A stretch of 64,000 nt of DNA from Owenia fusiformis (lineage: Eukaryota > Annelida > Polychaeta > Sabellida > Oweniidae): positions 31,139,248-31,203,247 of the forward strand of contig CAIIXF020000003.1 in NCBI GenBank assembly GCA_903813345.2, in the 5' to 3' direction. Shown one piece after another: positions 41,922 to 54,198 of the stretch. Within the stretch, counting starts at the first letter, position 1. Each line of letters begins with the position of its first letter. The position numbers were made by a program, and so were the translations under genes. The notes under the pieces were generated by a model, which was not told where the DNA came from, ran no database searches, and was given only the letters and a program-made list of their open reading frames with translations.

Positions 41922-44137
41922 ATAAATACTGCAGGGCTAGGCACAAACGTTTTCTGTACCACCAAATGACTGAATGAAGGGAGTGAGACGTCCGAAAGCT
42001 TTTGTGCTTACGCCCTTATGTATTTATTACTCAATAAACTACCAAATCTGAGGACTACATTACGATTAGAACATGAAAACTCGCCAAAATTTTGCAAAAT
42101 TGTCACTTCATTTCCTTATCAGGTATTATATCAACCAATAAAAACCAGGTGAAATATTGACTTTATTCAAATTTTATAGAAGGCGTGAATACAGTCATGT
42201 TCAAATTGTTAAGAAATTACATTTATTCATCAGACATTAAGCAGCACATGCATCCATGGTATAAGAATAACTTTTATTAGATAAATGTCTGTAGCATGAA
42301 GAAGTTCATGTGACCTTTATTTCCATAAATTAACAGTTTATAACCACAAAATAATAAAACAGTCACATAATTTCAAAGGCAGTTCATAAATACAAGAAAT
42401 TTAAAGGTAAATATTTTTCAACAATTCTTTATGATGCTCAAGATGATAACATTTCAAATGAGGTTAAAGTGGTCTTGGTGAAATTTATTGGGTTATTTTG
42501 CATTTATTGTCCACATTTATTTTTTCAATGTGACTTTTAAATAAACAGATGCATCACCAGTCTTTAGCCCCTAGAGATGTGATGATACAATGACCCATGA
42601 ACAACAGACAGTCGCAACTATGTAATTCACTATTTTTAGGGTTACAAAACAAGCTAGTGTGAATGAATACAATGAGACATCTTCTGAAAAGTAGTATATG
42701 GACACATCAGTTATGATTTTATGATTTCAAAAAAAAAGATTATAAAATCGTTAGCTATGTTTGTTGTGCCAGATGTGACCCCATAAACACGATTACTCTA
42801 TTTATCTTTTGTTATATAATCATTAATGTATGGCTTGATAGTGGACCCCTCTTGCAACAAAGTTGAATCTTAGCAACTTAATCGGCGTAAGCCACAGGAG
42901 GATCTAGAAATATTGACTAGAATAAAGCTATATGGTCAAAAAATGGGCAGCCATTTTGAAAATAGGCAAGCTTTTGAACCAGGAGTCATAGGGGGTTTTC
43001 TGTACTGATGTTGAACAAAAATAATTCAAAACGGGAATCATATTAACAGAGGTTTTAAAATGTGCCACTTTTGTTGACAGACTGGCGGACAGACTGCTGG
43101 CCAGACAAACTGATGGACAGATGGAAAGGAGCAATTGCAAAATCTTACCATGTGAGTTAAAAAACAACAATTTCTCTATCGATGGCAACCAAGTTAAAAT
43201 GTCATGAGTCGTGACCATCTGCATTAACATGTAAGCGCAAAAAGATATAGGTGGGCAATTACCTAATTACTTTGTGAACAAGCTATAAGAAAATTGCAAA
43301 GTCAATTCAAGGAAAATGGACATCAATGATTTAGTCACTGTCATGTCAGGTTCAATGTCACAAACCCAAGGACACGAGATTTAGGGGTCAAGACAAGCAA
43401 AATGATTGTAGCCTTATTTACTCTTGTGTCCCTGTCAAATTTCCTCTCAAAAGCAAATAACCCAACAGGAAGTTTTTGTAACAATGGACAGTATAACTAA
43501 CTCAGAGCACATTTTAAATTGACACTGTTGTTAGCATCTGTAAGCATGAACATAATCTTTGTAAACTAGTGTCAATGTCTTCAGATATCACACTCTAGGA
43601 CACCACATTAGCATAAACATAAAATATGCAAAGCACAGTAAAAGTTAAAGGATCACCTTGAAACATGCAGACACAGAAAGTCCATGTACCCATAGATAGG
43701 GCTTTGACTTGTGATTAATTAAATTAAAGTGATGAAGATAACATTTCTAAAACCTCTGGGTTGTTAAAACATGTATACCACTGCATGTACAATAAGAACC
43801 TTTTACAAACAATATTAAGATATAAAATTAAAAAACTGTTAACTCTCTACATTCTACTCTAAAATTTCTTCAATTTGAGTATAATATATCCATAGTTCGA
43901 AGAAATTTGCAAAATTCCACATTTTCTGAGGCCCAATCATAGTACTCTGATTTGCCTTTCATTTGAGTATAATAAATTAAAAACATGAACAAATCCCTCC
44001 ACTAGTATTCAAGTTATCTTCTGAATGACTGAATGACTGATGGAGGGCTTCACTACATCCCTATAGATCAATGGATATTTTGTTAATTTGGATAATTACA
44101 TTTTGAGTAGATATTGTCGAGACATTTTCATGAATAC
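41922..44137. other. Gene-free stretch with diverged repeat fragments
   Basis: Contains GCCATTTTGAAAA and GGCGGACAGACTG blocks (42945-43130) and a fragment at 43850-44060, both relatives of the GGAC/GGAT repeat families. No exon recognised. Confidence 0.4.
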
Positions 44138-44145
44138 ATGTATAT

Positions 44146-45041
44146 TAGGGGTCCCACGATACATTATGAAACGATATGATACGTATCGCGATACTCAGGT
44201 CACAATACGAGCAACGATATGATACATTATAGTGTAGTTGAACGGGGGGGGGGGGGGGGGGGACAACACTGACGTAGCTGAGGTCGAGTTTAAAGTCTAT
44301 CACTTGCAGTGACATTTGATTCAGATGCAGTATAAAAACTATAGTCTAGTATCAAGCCTACCTGCTGTATAGCAGTCCCTAATCTAGTCTATGCATTGTA
44401 GTTTGCAAGTTTTTGGAAGTCCGGCTGTGCTTTCCCTTTACTGAGGGATGTTCAAAAGTACTACAGTAGATTTTCTATTGGGGGATATGAGGATAACACA
44501 ACTACCCATGTTTGATGCTTACACGGCCATAATTCTATCAAATGTGTTCAAAACTTTCAAAAAGTTTCAATTTCTAACCTCCGGCCAACATTAATACTCC
44601 GAACGTAAATATTGTTCGTTTTTTATTAGATTTATCAATAAATTGAACGCGTTCTATCCAATAAAAAGTTCAAAGATTATATCTATTCGTACTAAAATTG
44701 TCCAAAAGTATATAGAATTATAAAACAAAGTACGTTGATATACGAAGACATAGGAGACACGAGTTATTTGTTCGCATTTAGACTGTCAATCCGCTAAGCA
44801 TTCTGTTCGCATTTATACAACATTTTGGGCGTGTCATGTCCAGTGAGAAACCAAACAAAAGATATAAAAACAATTTCTCAAAAAAAGCCAAATATTCAGT
44901 AGATTTCGGCAAAATATGATGGATTTCAGGTATGTTAATAATATTTTTGGTGTATCGATATTTGAGTCTTCGTATCGATACGCTCGTATCGTCACCCAAC
45001 GAGCTGATGCATCGATATATCGATGAATCGCGGGACCCCTA
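44146..45041. mobile_element. Non-autonomous hAT-type transposon
   Basis: Ends TAGGGGTCCCACGAT and (inverted) TAGGGGTCCCGCGAT are flanked by the 8-bp duplication ATGTATAT (44138-44145, 45042-45049). An 8-bp duplication with TAGGGGT ends is the hAT signature. The subterminal regions are packed with CGATAC/ATCGATAT motifs. A run of 19 G lies at 44244-44262. No transposase ORF is present. Confidence 0.85.
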
Positions 45042-45594
45042 ATGTATATGTAAAACTACACGAGAAACTGAACGCTGCATTGATTTATCTAGGATAATGA
45101 TTTTTCTAAAATTAAACCTATTTAGTGTTTATATCCAGTTGCCACTCTATTTGAATTTCATAAAAAAAATTCAGTGTCATCAGATAGTGTCAAAATAAGT
45201 TTAAATGGCATAACATGTTCTCAGTAGTGTATGGGGCTCTAGTGACTGTCATTTGTGAAACTAGGCTGCCAATCACATGGTGTTTACTGCAACCAATCGC
45301 TAGGTCATCATTAAAACTGATCAAATTCCCCACCTTGGGGGTCTGGTTGAGCAAGAAATATCAACTTTTAAAATATAATATAGGGCTAAACCAAATCTTC
45401 TCACGAATACACTTCAGGGCAGGTGTGGCATTTGATAAACTAACCTGTGAAACTGCTTGTAGAGTTTGTTCAACTAAAAATTCATTTCATCTTAAAATCA
45501 AAATACTTGAAAATTCTAAATATGGCACCATTCAAAAGAATGATTTAAAAAATATTGTGGTTCAAAATGAAAGAAAACAAAAATAAAAAATATA

Positions 45595-45668
45595 TTCCAC
45601 CAATGGGATTTGAACCAAGACCTTTGGAACAAAAGTCCAAGCTCTAACCGTACTCCAATGAGGCAAAA
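45595..45668 (-). other. tRNA-like sequence (pseudo-tRNA or SINE head)
   Basis: The minus strand reads GCCTCATTGGAGTACGGTTA and continues with an anticodon-like arm TTGGA-CTTTTGT-TCCAA (loop anticodon TTT) and box B GGTTCAAATCC. Acceptor and T stems are poorly paired, so it is more likely tRNA-derived than a working gene. Confidence 0.4.
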
Positions 45669-45669
45669 G

Positions 45670-46517
45670 TGATAAGAAAGAGAAACTTTATGATCATTTT
45701 TGAAAAAAGTCTTATTAACACACTTAAATTTCTTGAAAATGATTAACTTTACTACAAATAATATCATTACACATGTCTGATTAGGTAAGTATTTTGATCT
45801 ACATTTAGGATAAATGTTGTTTTATTCAGTTTTCATTTTGAGAATGACTTCCTGTTAGAAATCCAAAGCCTAGCAAAATTTTTCAATTGGGAAATGATAT
45901 ATGTCCTAGAACCAGTTGTTTTTGTCACCTGAACTCATCCTAATAGATAGGATGAGATGAGACTATTTTCTCGAGAGATATGGCTTAAAATCTCAAATTT
46001 CTCCATCTAAGTCTTGGAAAGACACTTTAAGGCATCAGCTTATAAACGTTATGGACCAAATCCAAAAAGTGGTAACTGAAGTGGCACCACTCTTTTAAGT
46101 GAAATCAAATTATTAGAAAGGGTAAGAGCAAAACAACAAAAAAGTACATTACTATTATTGAAGTCAGTAACTATATTATACAACCAATACATTCACTCAG
46201 ATAAAATAATCAGTTTTGTTACATTGTATCATGCTGTAATTTACAACAATCAACTTAGACATATTTTGTAGACAGCGTAGTCAAATCATATTGCTCAACA
46301 ACAACTTTGATCAAATTGTTACAAGCTAATGACATACTTGCCAGAGTAATATATTCAAGAGTTTTAAGGCTAAGAAATTAATCAATTTAGACATTATGAC
46401 AGTTGGAGTTGATGCAATAATTGTCTAACTGTCATCATTTAAACTGATGACATTTGTCAATTAAACTCTAAAGTGTGTTTTGTCAATATCTGCATTCAAA
46501 ACGCTCATTACATAATT
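45670..46517. other. Non-coding 3' flank of cyclase gene A
   Basis: AT-rich, no gene seen. Confidence 0.4.
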
Positions 46518-47612
46518 TCACTCTTCTTTTTTATCCTTCCACACTGCAAACACTCTAGCAGGAGCACCTGATCCCTCTCTGATTTTCATTGGCAAGAAAT
46601 ACAGCTCAGCCCCATTTACTGGTATGCGGTCTATGTTGGTGACCATTTCTGCACACCAAATGTTCTCTGGTAGCAGAATTTTGTGTACTGGCCATTCCAA
46701 ATCAGATCCCCTGTCACAACTGATAGTGTCACTTGCTACACCTACTATATCACGGTTATAAAGAAGCCATTTAGCAAGGTCCCCGCTCATTCCTGGGTAC
46801 ACAGTTGGCTTGCTTGGATCAAATGCATCTTCAGAACCCACAAACTTGTTAGCATCAGGCCAGTATTTAGACCAACCAGAATTCATTATAACAATAGCAC
46901 CTTTAGGAATTCGCCCATATTTACTTTCCCATGCTTCAGCATCTGATATATCTACAGTTGCTTCTTCCCCTGGTGGTGTCTTTTTCACCTTTTCACGGTC
47001 GAGGACAACACCAGGACCATGGAGGTTTGCAAAGGGAATCTGGTCCAGTTTCCAGGCAAATTTAGCAAAGTGATATGGAGCATCCATATGTGTGCTTGTG
47101 TGCTCTGGGGTACCCACTCGATGTGATATTACACTGAAATAAAGAATTCAATATTTAAGAACTTTATGGTTTAAGAGATTTTGCCATATGACACACAGTT
47201 GTAGCAATTGTAGCAATAGTGAATTTGGAGCACAAATACACAGCATGTTCACAATTTGAAGGATAATAAAAGTAATGGCCTTTCAGAATCGTGGCCAAAT
47301 ATATTGTTTGCACAGAACCATTTGCAATAATTAATTTTCTTACCAATTATGAACAAAATGAAATTTCAGTCATTGTTTTTAAATGAGCTCCAATGCATTT
47401 TTAAAAATTTATTATCCATATATATATAAAATAAATGAAACTTACAATTTACTTGTCCCAAATGGTCCATACATGGTTTGGGTCAGGTTGAAAATACCAT
47501 GGACTGGTGCTTTTGGCGATCCAGGGAAAAGCTTGTGAGACATATCAACATGTCTGCAGTTAGATCCAGAAAGAATGCTAAAAACAACAACTGCACATGA
47601 AAAGGAAAACAT
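46518..47612 (-). CDS. Secreted cyclase-family hydrolase (kynurenine formamidase-like), gene A
   Basis: Exons 47612-47446 and 47133-46518 join in phase 2 to give 260 residues. The chosen start gives a signal peptide (MFSFSCAVVVFSILSGSNC); an in-frame Met 11 codons upstream (47645) is less signal-like. The metal-binding motif HTSTHMDAPYHF matches the family HxGTHxDxPxH with Ser in place of Gly. A second site, PVHKILLPENIWCAE, supplies the late His and Glu. Family members hydrolyse amide bonds such as N-formylkynurenine or isatin with Mn or Zn; the substrate here is unknown. The signal peptide suggests secretion, unlike the cytosolic bacterial enzymes. Genes B and the broken C downstream of it on the map share the same intron position. 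Confidence 0.85.
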
Positions 47613-48777
47613 CTTGTCCAGATGGATGCCCTCAAGCGGAAACATGGTGTAACTGCAAGTAGGCTATTTTATACTATTATACAAGGTAAACCCAAATATG
47701 CAACAAATAAATAAAGGTCACCATAAGGGGAGGCATCAAAAGTTCGATGTTTGTCTAGAAACTTAACCAATAAAGTTTGGGGATGGGGGGTATTTCAATA
47801 CTGAAAAGTTTTCAATGACAAAATCAATGTTTTGAAATTTCAAAAACTCTTGAGCTTTACTGCCTTCAAAAATATAATAAAGTGGCACAAACTGTACTAT
47901 TGGAATGACCAATTTAGATGCTAACCATCATTCTTATAAAAAAAATTGCTGAAACTTGCTGATTTCCTTCATATACTGGACAAGTTTACTTTTTGGTTTT
48001 GTCATTTCAATTCTCTGACACAATTTTCAACATATTAAGAATTAAGTTCTAAGTGAGAGGGGGTAGAGGGGTCAGAGGTTGAAATTAGTTAGTTGAAGGC
48101 ACACTGTACTTCACAGCCGATAAAATGGTTCAAAAAAATTTCTTCTGGTTTTAGAGTCGCTTTCATGGTTTTAAACCTTCCCTGGTCCTTCTATTTTCGA
48201 ACTATGCATGAAGGTCCATTCAAAGTTCGCTACTGAACCTTAAAAAGCTGTGTTTAGACTGAGGATTGAAAGTTGTTCACAACAACTTTCAGCTCATCTT
48301 TATCGGGACAAAAAGGAAGTGAATTTTCGAGTCAAGTATATCAAGTGAAATAGTTGTTTTTATATGAAGCTGGGAAGTCAAAACATTAAAAATAGAAATC
48401 ATAGTATGCATTTGAAGATCATTTTGAAGCATTTAAAATGGAATCCACAGCAAAATTTGAAATGATTAAAATATTCCCACACCGACCTCAGATAAAACAC
48501 TTCCGGTTTTTGACGATTTTATCGATCAAAAATTATTTTTGTAAATTTGTCCAATATCTGCTGAAATATGATATGTAAACTTGTGTTGATTGTTAAATTA
48601 CAAAATAGGTAGGGTAAAGAATATGTCAAAGTCGTTAGATGTTGTCCCAGAAGCAATATTTTGTTATTTTTATCACCCAGAATTTCTTTAATTTTTTTGA
48701 CAGACAACAAACTTTTTATGCCTCCCCTAACCTTCATTCAAAGCAATGAGCTCACATATATCTCCCAACCGCTTCCT
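47613..48777. other. Upstream region of cyclase gene A
   Basis: No gene seen. Sequence just 5' of the start contains CTTATGGTGACC-type AT-rich DNA without an obvious core promoter. Confidence 0.35.
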
Positions 48778-49548
48778 GGTCATCTCAACCCCAAGTCAAC
48801 TCAACCCAGTAAAACTCAACCCTAGTAAAACTCAACCCCTGTAAAACTCAACCCCGTAAAACTCAACCCCAGTAAAACTCAACCCCTATATATTTTAAGT
48901 TAATTTTCATATGTTTGTTTATAATTAAAAAAAAAGGTTTTATAATTTTGTGTCAATTTTTGATTATCATTCTAAGACCTGCCTTGTATAGTTAATGATG
49001 ACCACAATCTCTAAGCTCTAAAGAATTAAGAGTCATTTAATCATATTCCACATATCATCTTATTTCAACGCCTTCTTGGTACCATTTAAATCTTGCTAAT
49101 ACGTTTGGTTTGTTGTAATGCCTCTCAGGTTGACACTATTGATCATTAATGATTTCATTAATACGTTTATTAAAAAAACATTGTTAATTGCCAAGATTTT
49201 ATTTTCCTAAAATTTGATTTTAAAATATGTTAAACTGTTTGTGAATATATATATCTCGAATCATTATCCAAGATGAAAATAAACAGTGTCTAATATTATT
49301 ATACCTCTGTGAAATATTCTAATTCTAACAAAGCATTGTTTAAAATATGCAAAATGCTAAATTATCAAAGTTAATGAACTCGAGAACTAGACATTACAGA
49401 AATGAATGGGGTTGAGTTTTACTGGGGTTGAGTTTTACAGGGTTGAGTTGACTTGGGGTTGAGTTTTACCGGGGTTGAGTTTTACTGGGGTTGAGTTGAC
49501 TTGGGGTTGAGTTGTACTGGGTTGAGTTGACTTGGGGTTGAGATGACC
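48778..49548. mobile_element. Fold-back element with minisatellite inverted repeats
   Basis: Left arm: GGTCATCTCAACCCC, CAAGTCAACTCAACCC, then about five units of AGTAAAACTCAACCCC (48778-48888). The right arm (about 49407-49548) is the inverse: GGGGTTGAGTTTTACT units ending AGTTGACTTGGGGTTGAG then ATGACC. The roughly 520-bp centre is AT-rich with no ORF. Confidence 0.75.
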
Positions 49549-49689
49549 TGTCACCCTCCCAACCTCATGGCTACAGGCACTGCACCTAACTTAGTGTGTT
49601 CAGAGGTTTTTTACTTGATAACTAAAAAAGTAGTGGAGCAATTATGTTCATAATTTTGGAGATAACAAAATAGAATCTGTTTCACGATA

Positions 49690-50590
49690 CATTTACCTGG
49701 AAATGGAATTAAGCATAAATGGGTCAATGAGACCTGCAGCTCAGCATGTCAAAGACAAGGCTGAAAAGGCAAATTTCGAATTATTAAGTCTAATTTCTAA
49801 TGGTAATATGAAACAATCATTATGCTAAAAACTATTTGATCAACACATAAAGCCCACATGCCTTTATAGATCTGATGTATGGGGTATGGATATCTTAAAC
49901 TCGAGTAAAATTAAAAAAGACCCACAATGGGCATAAGAAAAGAGATATGATGGAATTACATTTGAATCTCTTCATATATCATTAATGAAATCGGAACTCC
50001 ATGTTAACAGAAAGGCCAACAATGACGCTACACAAGGCGATTTTGGTAGGTTTTTACTATTTATTTCTTTGTTTCACCAACAAATGAAATATCTTAACCA
50101 TATTAACTATAAAGGAACCGAATCACTTCTACGCAAAGCCCCTGAGGTGAATAAACAACTGACAGATATGAATAAACAATCATGGCTCACGCATATCAAT
50201 GATGTACTCAAATATATTTATATATTTACAATGGTACTGCAACAAATTATTCTAACTTCAAAACCAAGAGAATTGAAAAAATACAGGAAAATAGATACAT
50301 ACAATTTTGGGAAACTAAAATAAAATAAAATTATGGTAAATTGAGGTTTTATAAGAAAATAAATGCAAAATGGAATAAGGAACCCTACTTGGATTTAATC
50401 AAAAATGAAAGAGACATAATAAGAAATAATCTGACAAAGCTAAGAATTAGCGCACATAAATAAGAAATTGAAACAGTCGTTACACAAAACCAATTACCCT
50501 TATTGAAGAAATAAAATGTCTAATGTGAAACAAAAAAAACGGTACAGAATACCATTTACTATTTGAGTGCAATAAGCTCAAAAATGTTAA
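49690..50590 (+). pseudogene. Decayed LINE ORF2 C-terminal region
   Basis: Reads YLEMELSINGSMRPAAQHVK, LLSLISNGNMKQSLC, then a stop, KLFDQHIKPTCLYRSDVWG, and later a continuation to TKLRISAHK. Several stops and shifts. Same general class as 38297-38629 but on the plus strand. Confidence 0.68.
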
Positions 50591-50633
50591 CATCAGCTGT
50601 CTAGTCAGATCGACAAACAAAACAACTTTTTTG

Positions 50634-50760
50634 GGTCGTCGAGTTGGCTGAGAGGGCTTCAGCGCTAGCACATTCAAACTGGGCGAGAAGGTGCCGTAGC
50701 CACGAGGTTGCGAGTTCGAGAAGCATGTGCTCCTTGTGTTCATTCATTCAGTCAAGTAAC
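50634..50760 (+). mobile_element. tRNA-derived SINE head
   Basis: GAGTTGGCTGAGAGGGCTTC resembles the A box of a type-II (Leu/Ser) tRNA, and GGTTGCGAGTTCGAGAAGC a B box, at the longer spacing of tRNAs with a big variable arm. It interrupts or abuts the decayed LINE. Confidence 0.5.
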
Positions 50761-51059
50761 ATGGATAAAATAAAAAACAGTCAAAATTTAGAAAAAATTA
50801 ACATCATGGAACATAAATTAATGTTCCTATTTAATTCAGAGGAGATAATATTAAATATATTCTCAAACTATATATATATTTTTTACAATTACAGTTTACA
50901 ATATATTTCTTAATTCTAGTTCCTGTTGGAATAATATTTTTGTGTTTGTTTTTACCATACTTAAATTTACTTATACAGTTTTTTGCAATTAGGATTATAA
51001 ATAAGATTTTTGCTCTTGTCTTTGACTCCAATTATAATGTCTCTTATAGAAAATTTTAC

Positions 51060-51570
51060 TTCATTTGGCAAATAGACTGAACCAATTTCCAAATTGACTC
51101 AATTTATTTACATTTGATGAAGAAGTGTTCATCAACGCAAAGGAGGTTATTTTCACCTCTGTAGAGGTATTGATCTGTATAACTCTTATGTGCTTATTCT
51201 GTCTAATTGCACATGAATATATTCCTCAAATAAGTTTGTCAGAAACCCATTGTTTGCAGTTGCTGATGTTGTGTTATTATTAAATACTTCAATCCATTTA
51301 ATTAGATTAGGCCCAAAATTAAATTCTTTCATCATAACTAAGATAATTTTTTTTGAGATCTAGACAAAAGCCCAAGAGTAATCAAGAGCGACAAGTTGAG
51401 ATCTATGCCTCTACCTTTCATGTAAGCATTTTGATCAGCCTGAATTTATTTATTGATTACTTTTTGCAACCTTGTCTTAAGTCTGTTACGCGGCTGTTCT
51501 TTTCTTTTAAGAAGTAACACAATAAGGCCTTTTCTTTGGCTGCTTGATAATTGACCAATTTGATATGCAA
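51060..51570 (-). mobile_element. Decayed L1-like reverse-transcriptase fragment
   Basis: The minus strand reads SSQRKGLIVLLLKRKEQPRN and, further on, FNFGPNLIKWIEVFNNNTTS, then NNGFLTNLFE. Both are standard L1/Tx1 RT segments. Frame faults are frequent. Confidence 0.6.
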
Positions 51571-52489
51571 AATTTAATAAATTAACAAGAAGGCGCTTAA
51601 TTCTTGTCCCAGAAAAATTTATAAGATGCAGTTTTCATCTTCACTTAATTTTGGAGTGTTAACATCTTCAATAAATTCATGTAATGATGTAATAGATGAG
51701 AATAATCATGTACATTCAATTGAGTATTTTAGAATCCCAGTGCAAAATAATGCAGGGTTGCAGTTAGAGCATAACTTGATAAAAATGCAAAATTTTGAAA
51801 TTTAATAACTGAATCATTAACAATCATCAAAGGCCAGGAATTTTGAAGCCTCTATAATAAAATTGAGATCAATGTCCAAATGTAATGCTAAAATGGAATA
51901 ACAAGTACAAAAACCTACAATGGAAAAATATATGGGGACACACATGCAGTATAAAAAAAACAAAAATTCAAATCATTACAATATGATATTCAATTAGAAA
52001 CATGGAAACTAACTAATGCCATGAAGTGTAAATATTGTGTAGCAGATGATACTTATGAACATTTTTTATCAATTGTCCCCAAATAAAAAAAAAGTTTTGG
52101 GATGATGTAAGAACAGTGTTAAAAAGAAAAAATATAAGCATTATACAGGGTGATCATTAAGTTCTGGGAATTGGTCTGCCATTTCAAGATTTCTCAACCG
52201 TTTGAGTTGAAATTTTCAGCAGGTGTACATTGTATAATTCTGAATTGACAAGCAATGTTTCATATACATATCACATCTACAATTTATTTTATTGTTATTA
52301 CAAAAAAAGTAAAAGTGGTTCGCGGGTCAGCAAATTTTGACTGATGTTAATTTGAAAATTTCCTGCCAAAACATATTCATCTTGCCTAGATAGTTGCTTC
52401 AAACTACTTGTACTAGAGGCAGAACAGTACTCTTGAAGTCATTTATTCAGAAGTATTCTTCATTGCTGAGAGGACCATTTCATTTATGA

Positions 52490-52870
52490 TTGTTTCCATT
52501 AGCCTGGACGCATATGCGTTGTTGACAAACTTAGTCCATAAAGATATGTTCCAGTCCTCCCTTTGGCATCCCTTGAAGATTTGCTCAAGCCGTTGAAATC
52601 AGTCCCTTATTGGAATCAAACTTATGACCTCTCATATGATGCTTTAGCACCCCAAAATGTAGTGAAGCCTAATGGTGCTTCATCTGGGGAATATTGCCTG
52701 ATGAATATGGGGCAGTAATAACTTGTGTGAACCCCAATTCTTCAAGAGTAGTATGGGCAGCTTGAGTAATGGGAAGGAGCATAGTCATAATGGAAGATAA
52801 CTTCCCGCTATTTTTTGTCATGATTGTTACTTTGAGATGCTGATGAATGATACAAAAATAGAGCAAAGTA
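52490..52870 (-). pseudogene. Mariner transposase C-terminal remnant
   Basis: The minus strand reads QAAHTTLEELGFTQVITAPY followed by SSGNIP, recognisable as the (D)NAxxHTA...LxELGFxxxxHxPYSPDLAP motif of mariner transposases, and then LRGHKFDSNKG, the usual LRGRRFxSDxE block. The catalytic Asp segments are damaged, and the N-terminal part is displaced or destroyed by the nested insert. Confidence 0.68.
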
Positions 52871-52937
52871 CACTCTTATATAACAATAAAGATGTTACTT
52901 TAGAAACTTAAGTTAGAAGTATTTGAAAATATAAACC

Positions 52938-54198
52938 AGAACAACGGCAACGCCAAAGCGTAGCGAATCCCATCGAACATTTTTCAAAACGGGCACCTTC
53001 TACCAAAAGTGTCATTAGACAGTGTGCCATGCTTATAATATTCACATACCAAATATGAACAAAATCGCTCTACTACTTTCCGAGTTATAGTAAAATACGT
53101 TAAAATGGCGGCCATTTTTCAAAATGGCCGCCTTCTACCAAAAGTCTCATTAGACAGTGTGCCATGCTTATAGTATTCACATACCAAATATGAACAAAAT
53201 CACTCTACTACTTTTCGAGTTATAGTAAAATACGTTAAAATGGCGGCCATTTTTCAAAATGGCCGCCTTCTACCAAAAGTGTCATGAGACAGTGTGCCAT
53301 GCTTATACGTATTCACATACCAAATATGAACAAAATCGCTCCACTACTTTTCGAGTTATAGTAAAATAAGTTTAAATGGCAGCCATTTTTCAAAAATCCG
53401 CCATTTTTCAAAATGGCTGCCTTTAAACAAAAGTGTCATTAGACAGTGTGCCATGCTTACAGTATTCACATACCGAATATGAACAAAATCGCTCCACTAC
53501 TTTTCGAGTTATAGTAAAATACGTTAAAATGGCGGCCATTTTGAAAAATGACCGCCCTCTACCAAAAGTGTCATTAGACAGTGTGCCATGCTTATACGTA
53601 TTCAAATACCAAATATGAACAAAATCGCTCCACTACTTTTCGAGTTTTAGTAAAATAAGTTAAAATGGCGGCCATTTTTCAAAATGTCCGCCATTTTTCA
53701 AAATGGCCACCTTCTACCAAAAGTGTCTTGAGACAGTGTGCCATGCTTATAGTATTCACATACCAAATATGAACAAAATCGCTCCAATACTTTTCGAGTT
53801 ACAGCAAAAATCGTAAAATAACAAGTAAAGGCCGCCATTTTTCAAGATGGCTGCCATGTGCTTTTTAATATCTACATTTCTAGCTTTATTAATGTCCTAT
53901 ATAATTTTTTTACATTTAAAACATATTGCTATTACAGTTTTACATATTGCACCTAAATTACTGTAAAATCGGCACTAAAATGGCCGCCATTTTTAAATGA
54001 GCGGCCATTTTGAAAATCGGCTCTCGAGCAGAACTTCTACCCCCATAGGGTATATGTGTACAAAATATGAATAAAATCGGGCCAACGGTATTTGAGTTAT
54101 TGCCCGGACGGACGGACGGACGGACGGACGGACGTACGGACGGACGGACGGACGGAGGCGTTCCCTATATCCCTCTGAACTTCGTTCGATGGGATAAA
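52938..54198. mobile_element. Satellite-bearing non-autonomous element nested in the mariner
   Basis: The left end has GCCAAAGCGTAGCGAATCCC then ATCGAAC; the right end has CTGAACTTCGTTCGATGGGA. Between are about six tandem units of 125-155 bp with GTCATTAGACAGTGTGCCAT, CAAATATGAACAAAATCGCT, GGCGGCCATTTTTCAAAATG, and then a subterminal (GGAC)n tract (54113-54155). A related copy is at 62698-63955. Confidence 0.72.

Noticed and set aside
46683-47073. Plus-strand ORFs over cyclase gene A (and equivalents at 57562-57877 and 61635-61968)
   Set aside because: They mirror the real minus-strand exon and recur only because the cyclase copies are related.
48780-48890. Telomere-like repeat
   Set aside because: The CTCAACCCC unit is 16-17 bp and not TTAGGG; it is part of an inverted-repeat element.
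53000-53800. Regular repeats considered as a CRISPR array
   Set aside because: The genome is animal. Units of 125-155 bp are tandem without unique spacers and belong to a transposon.
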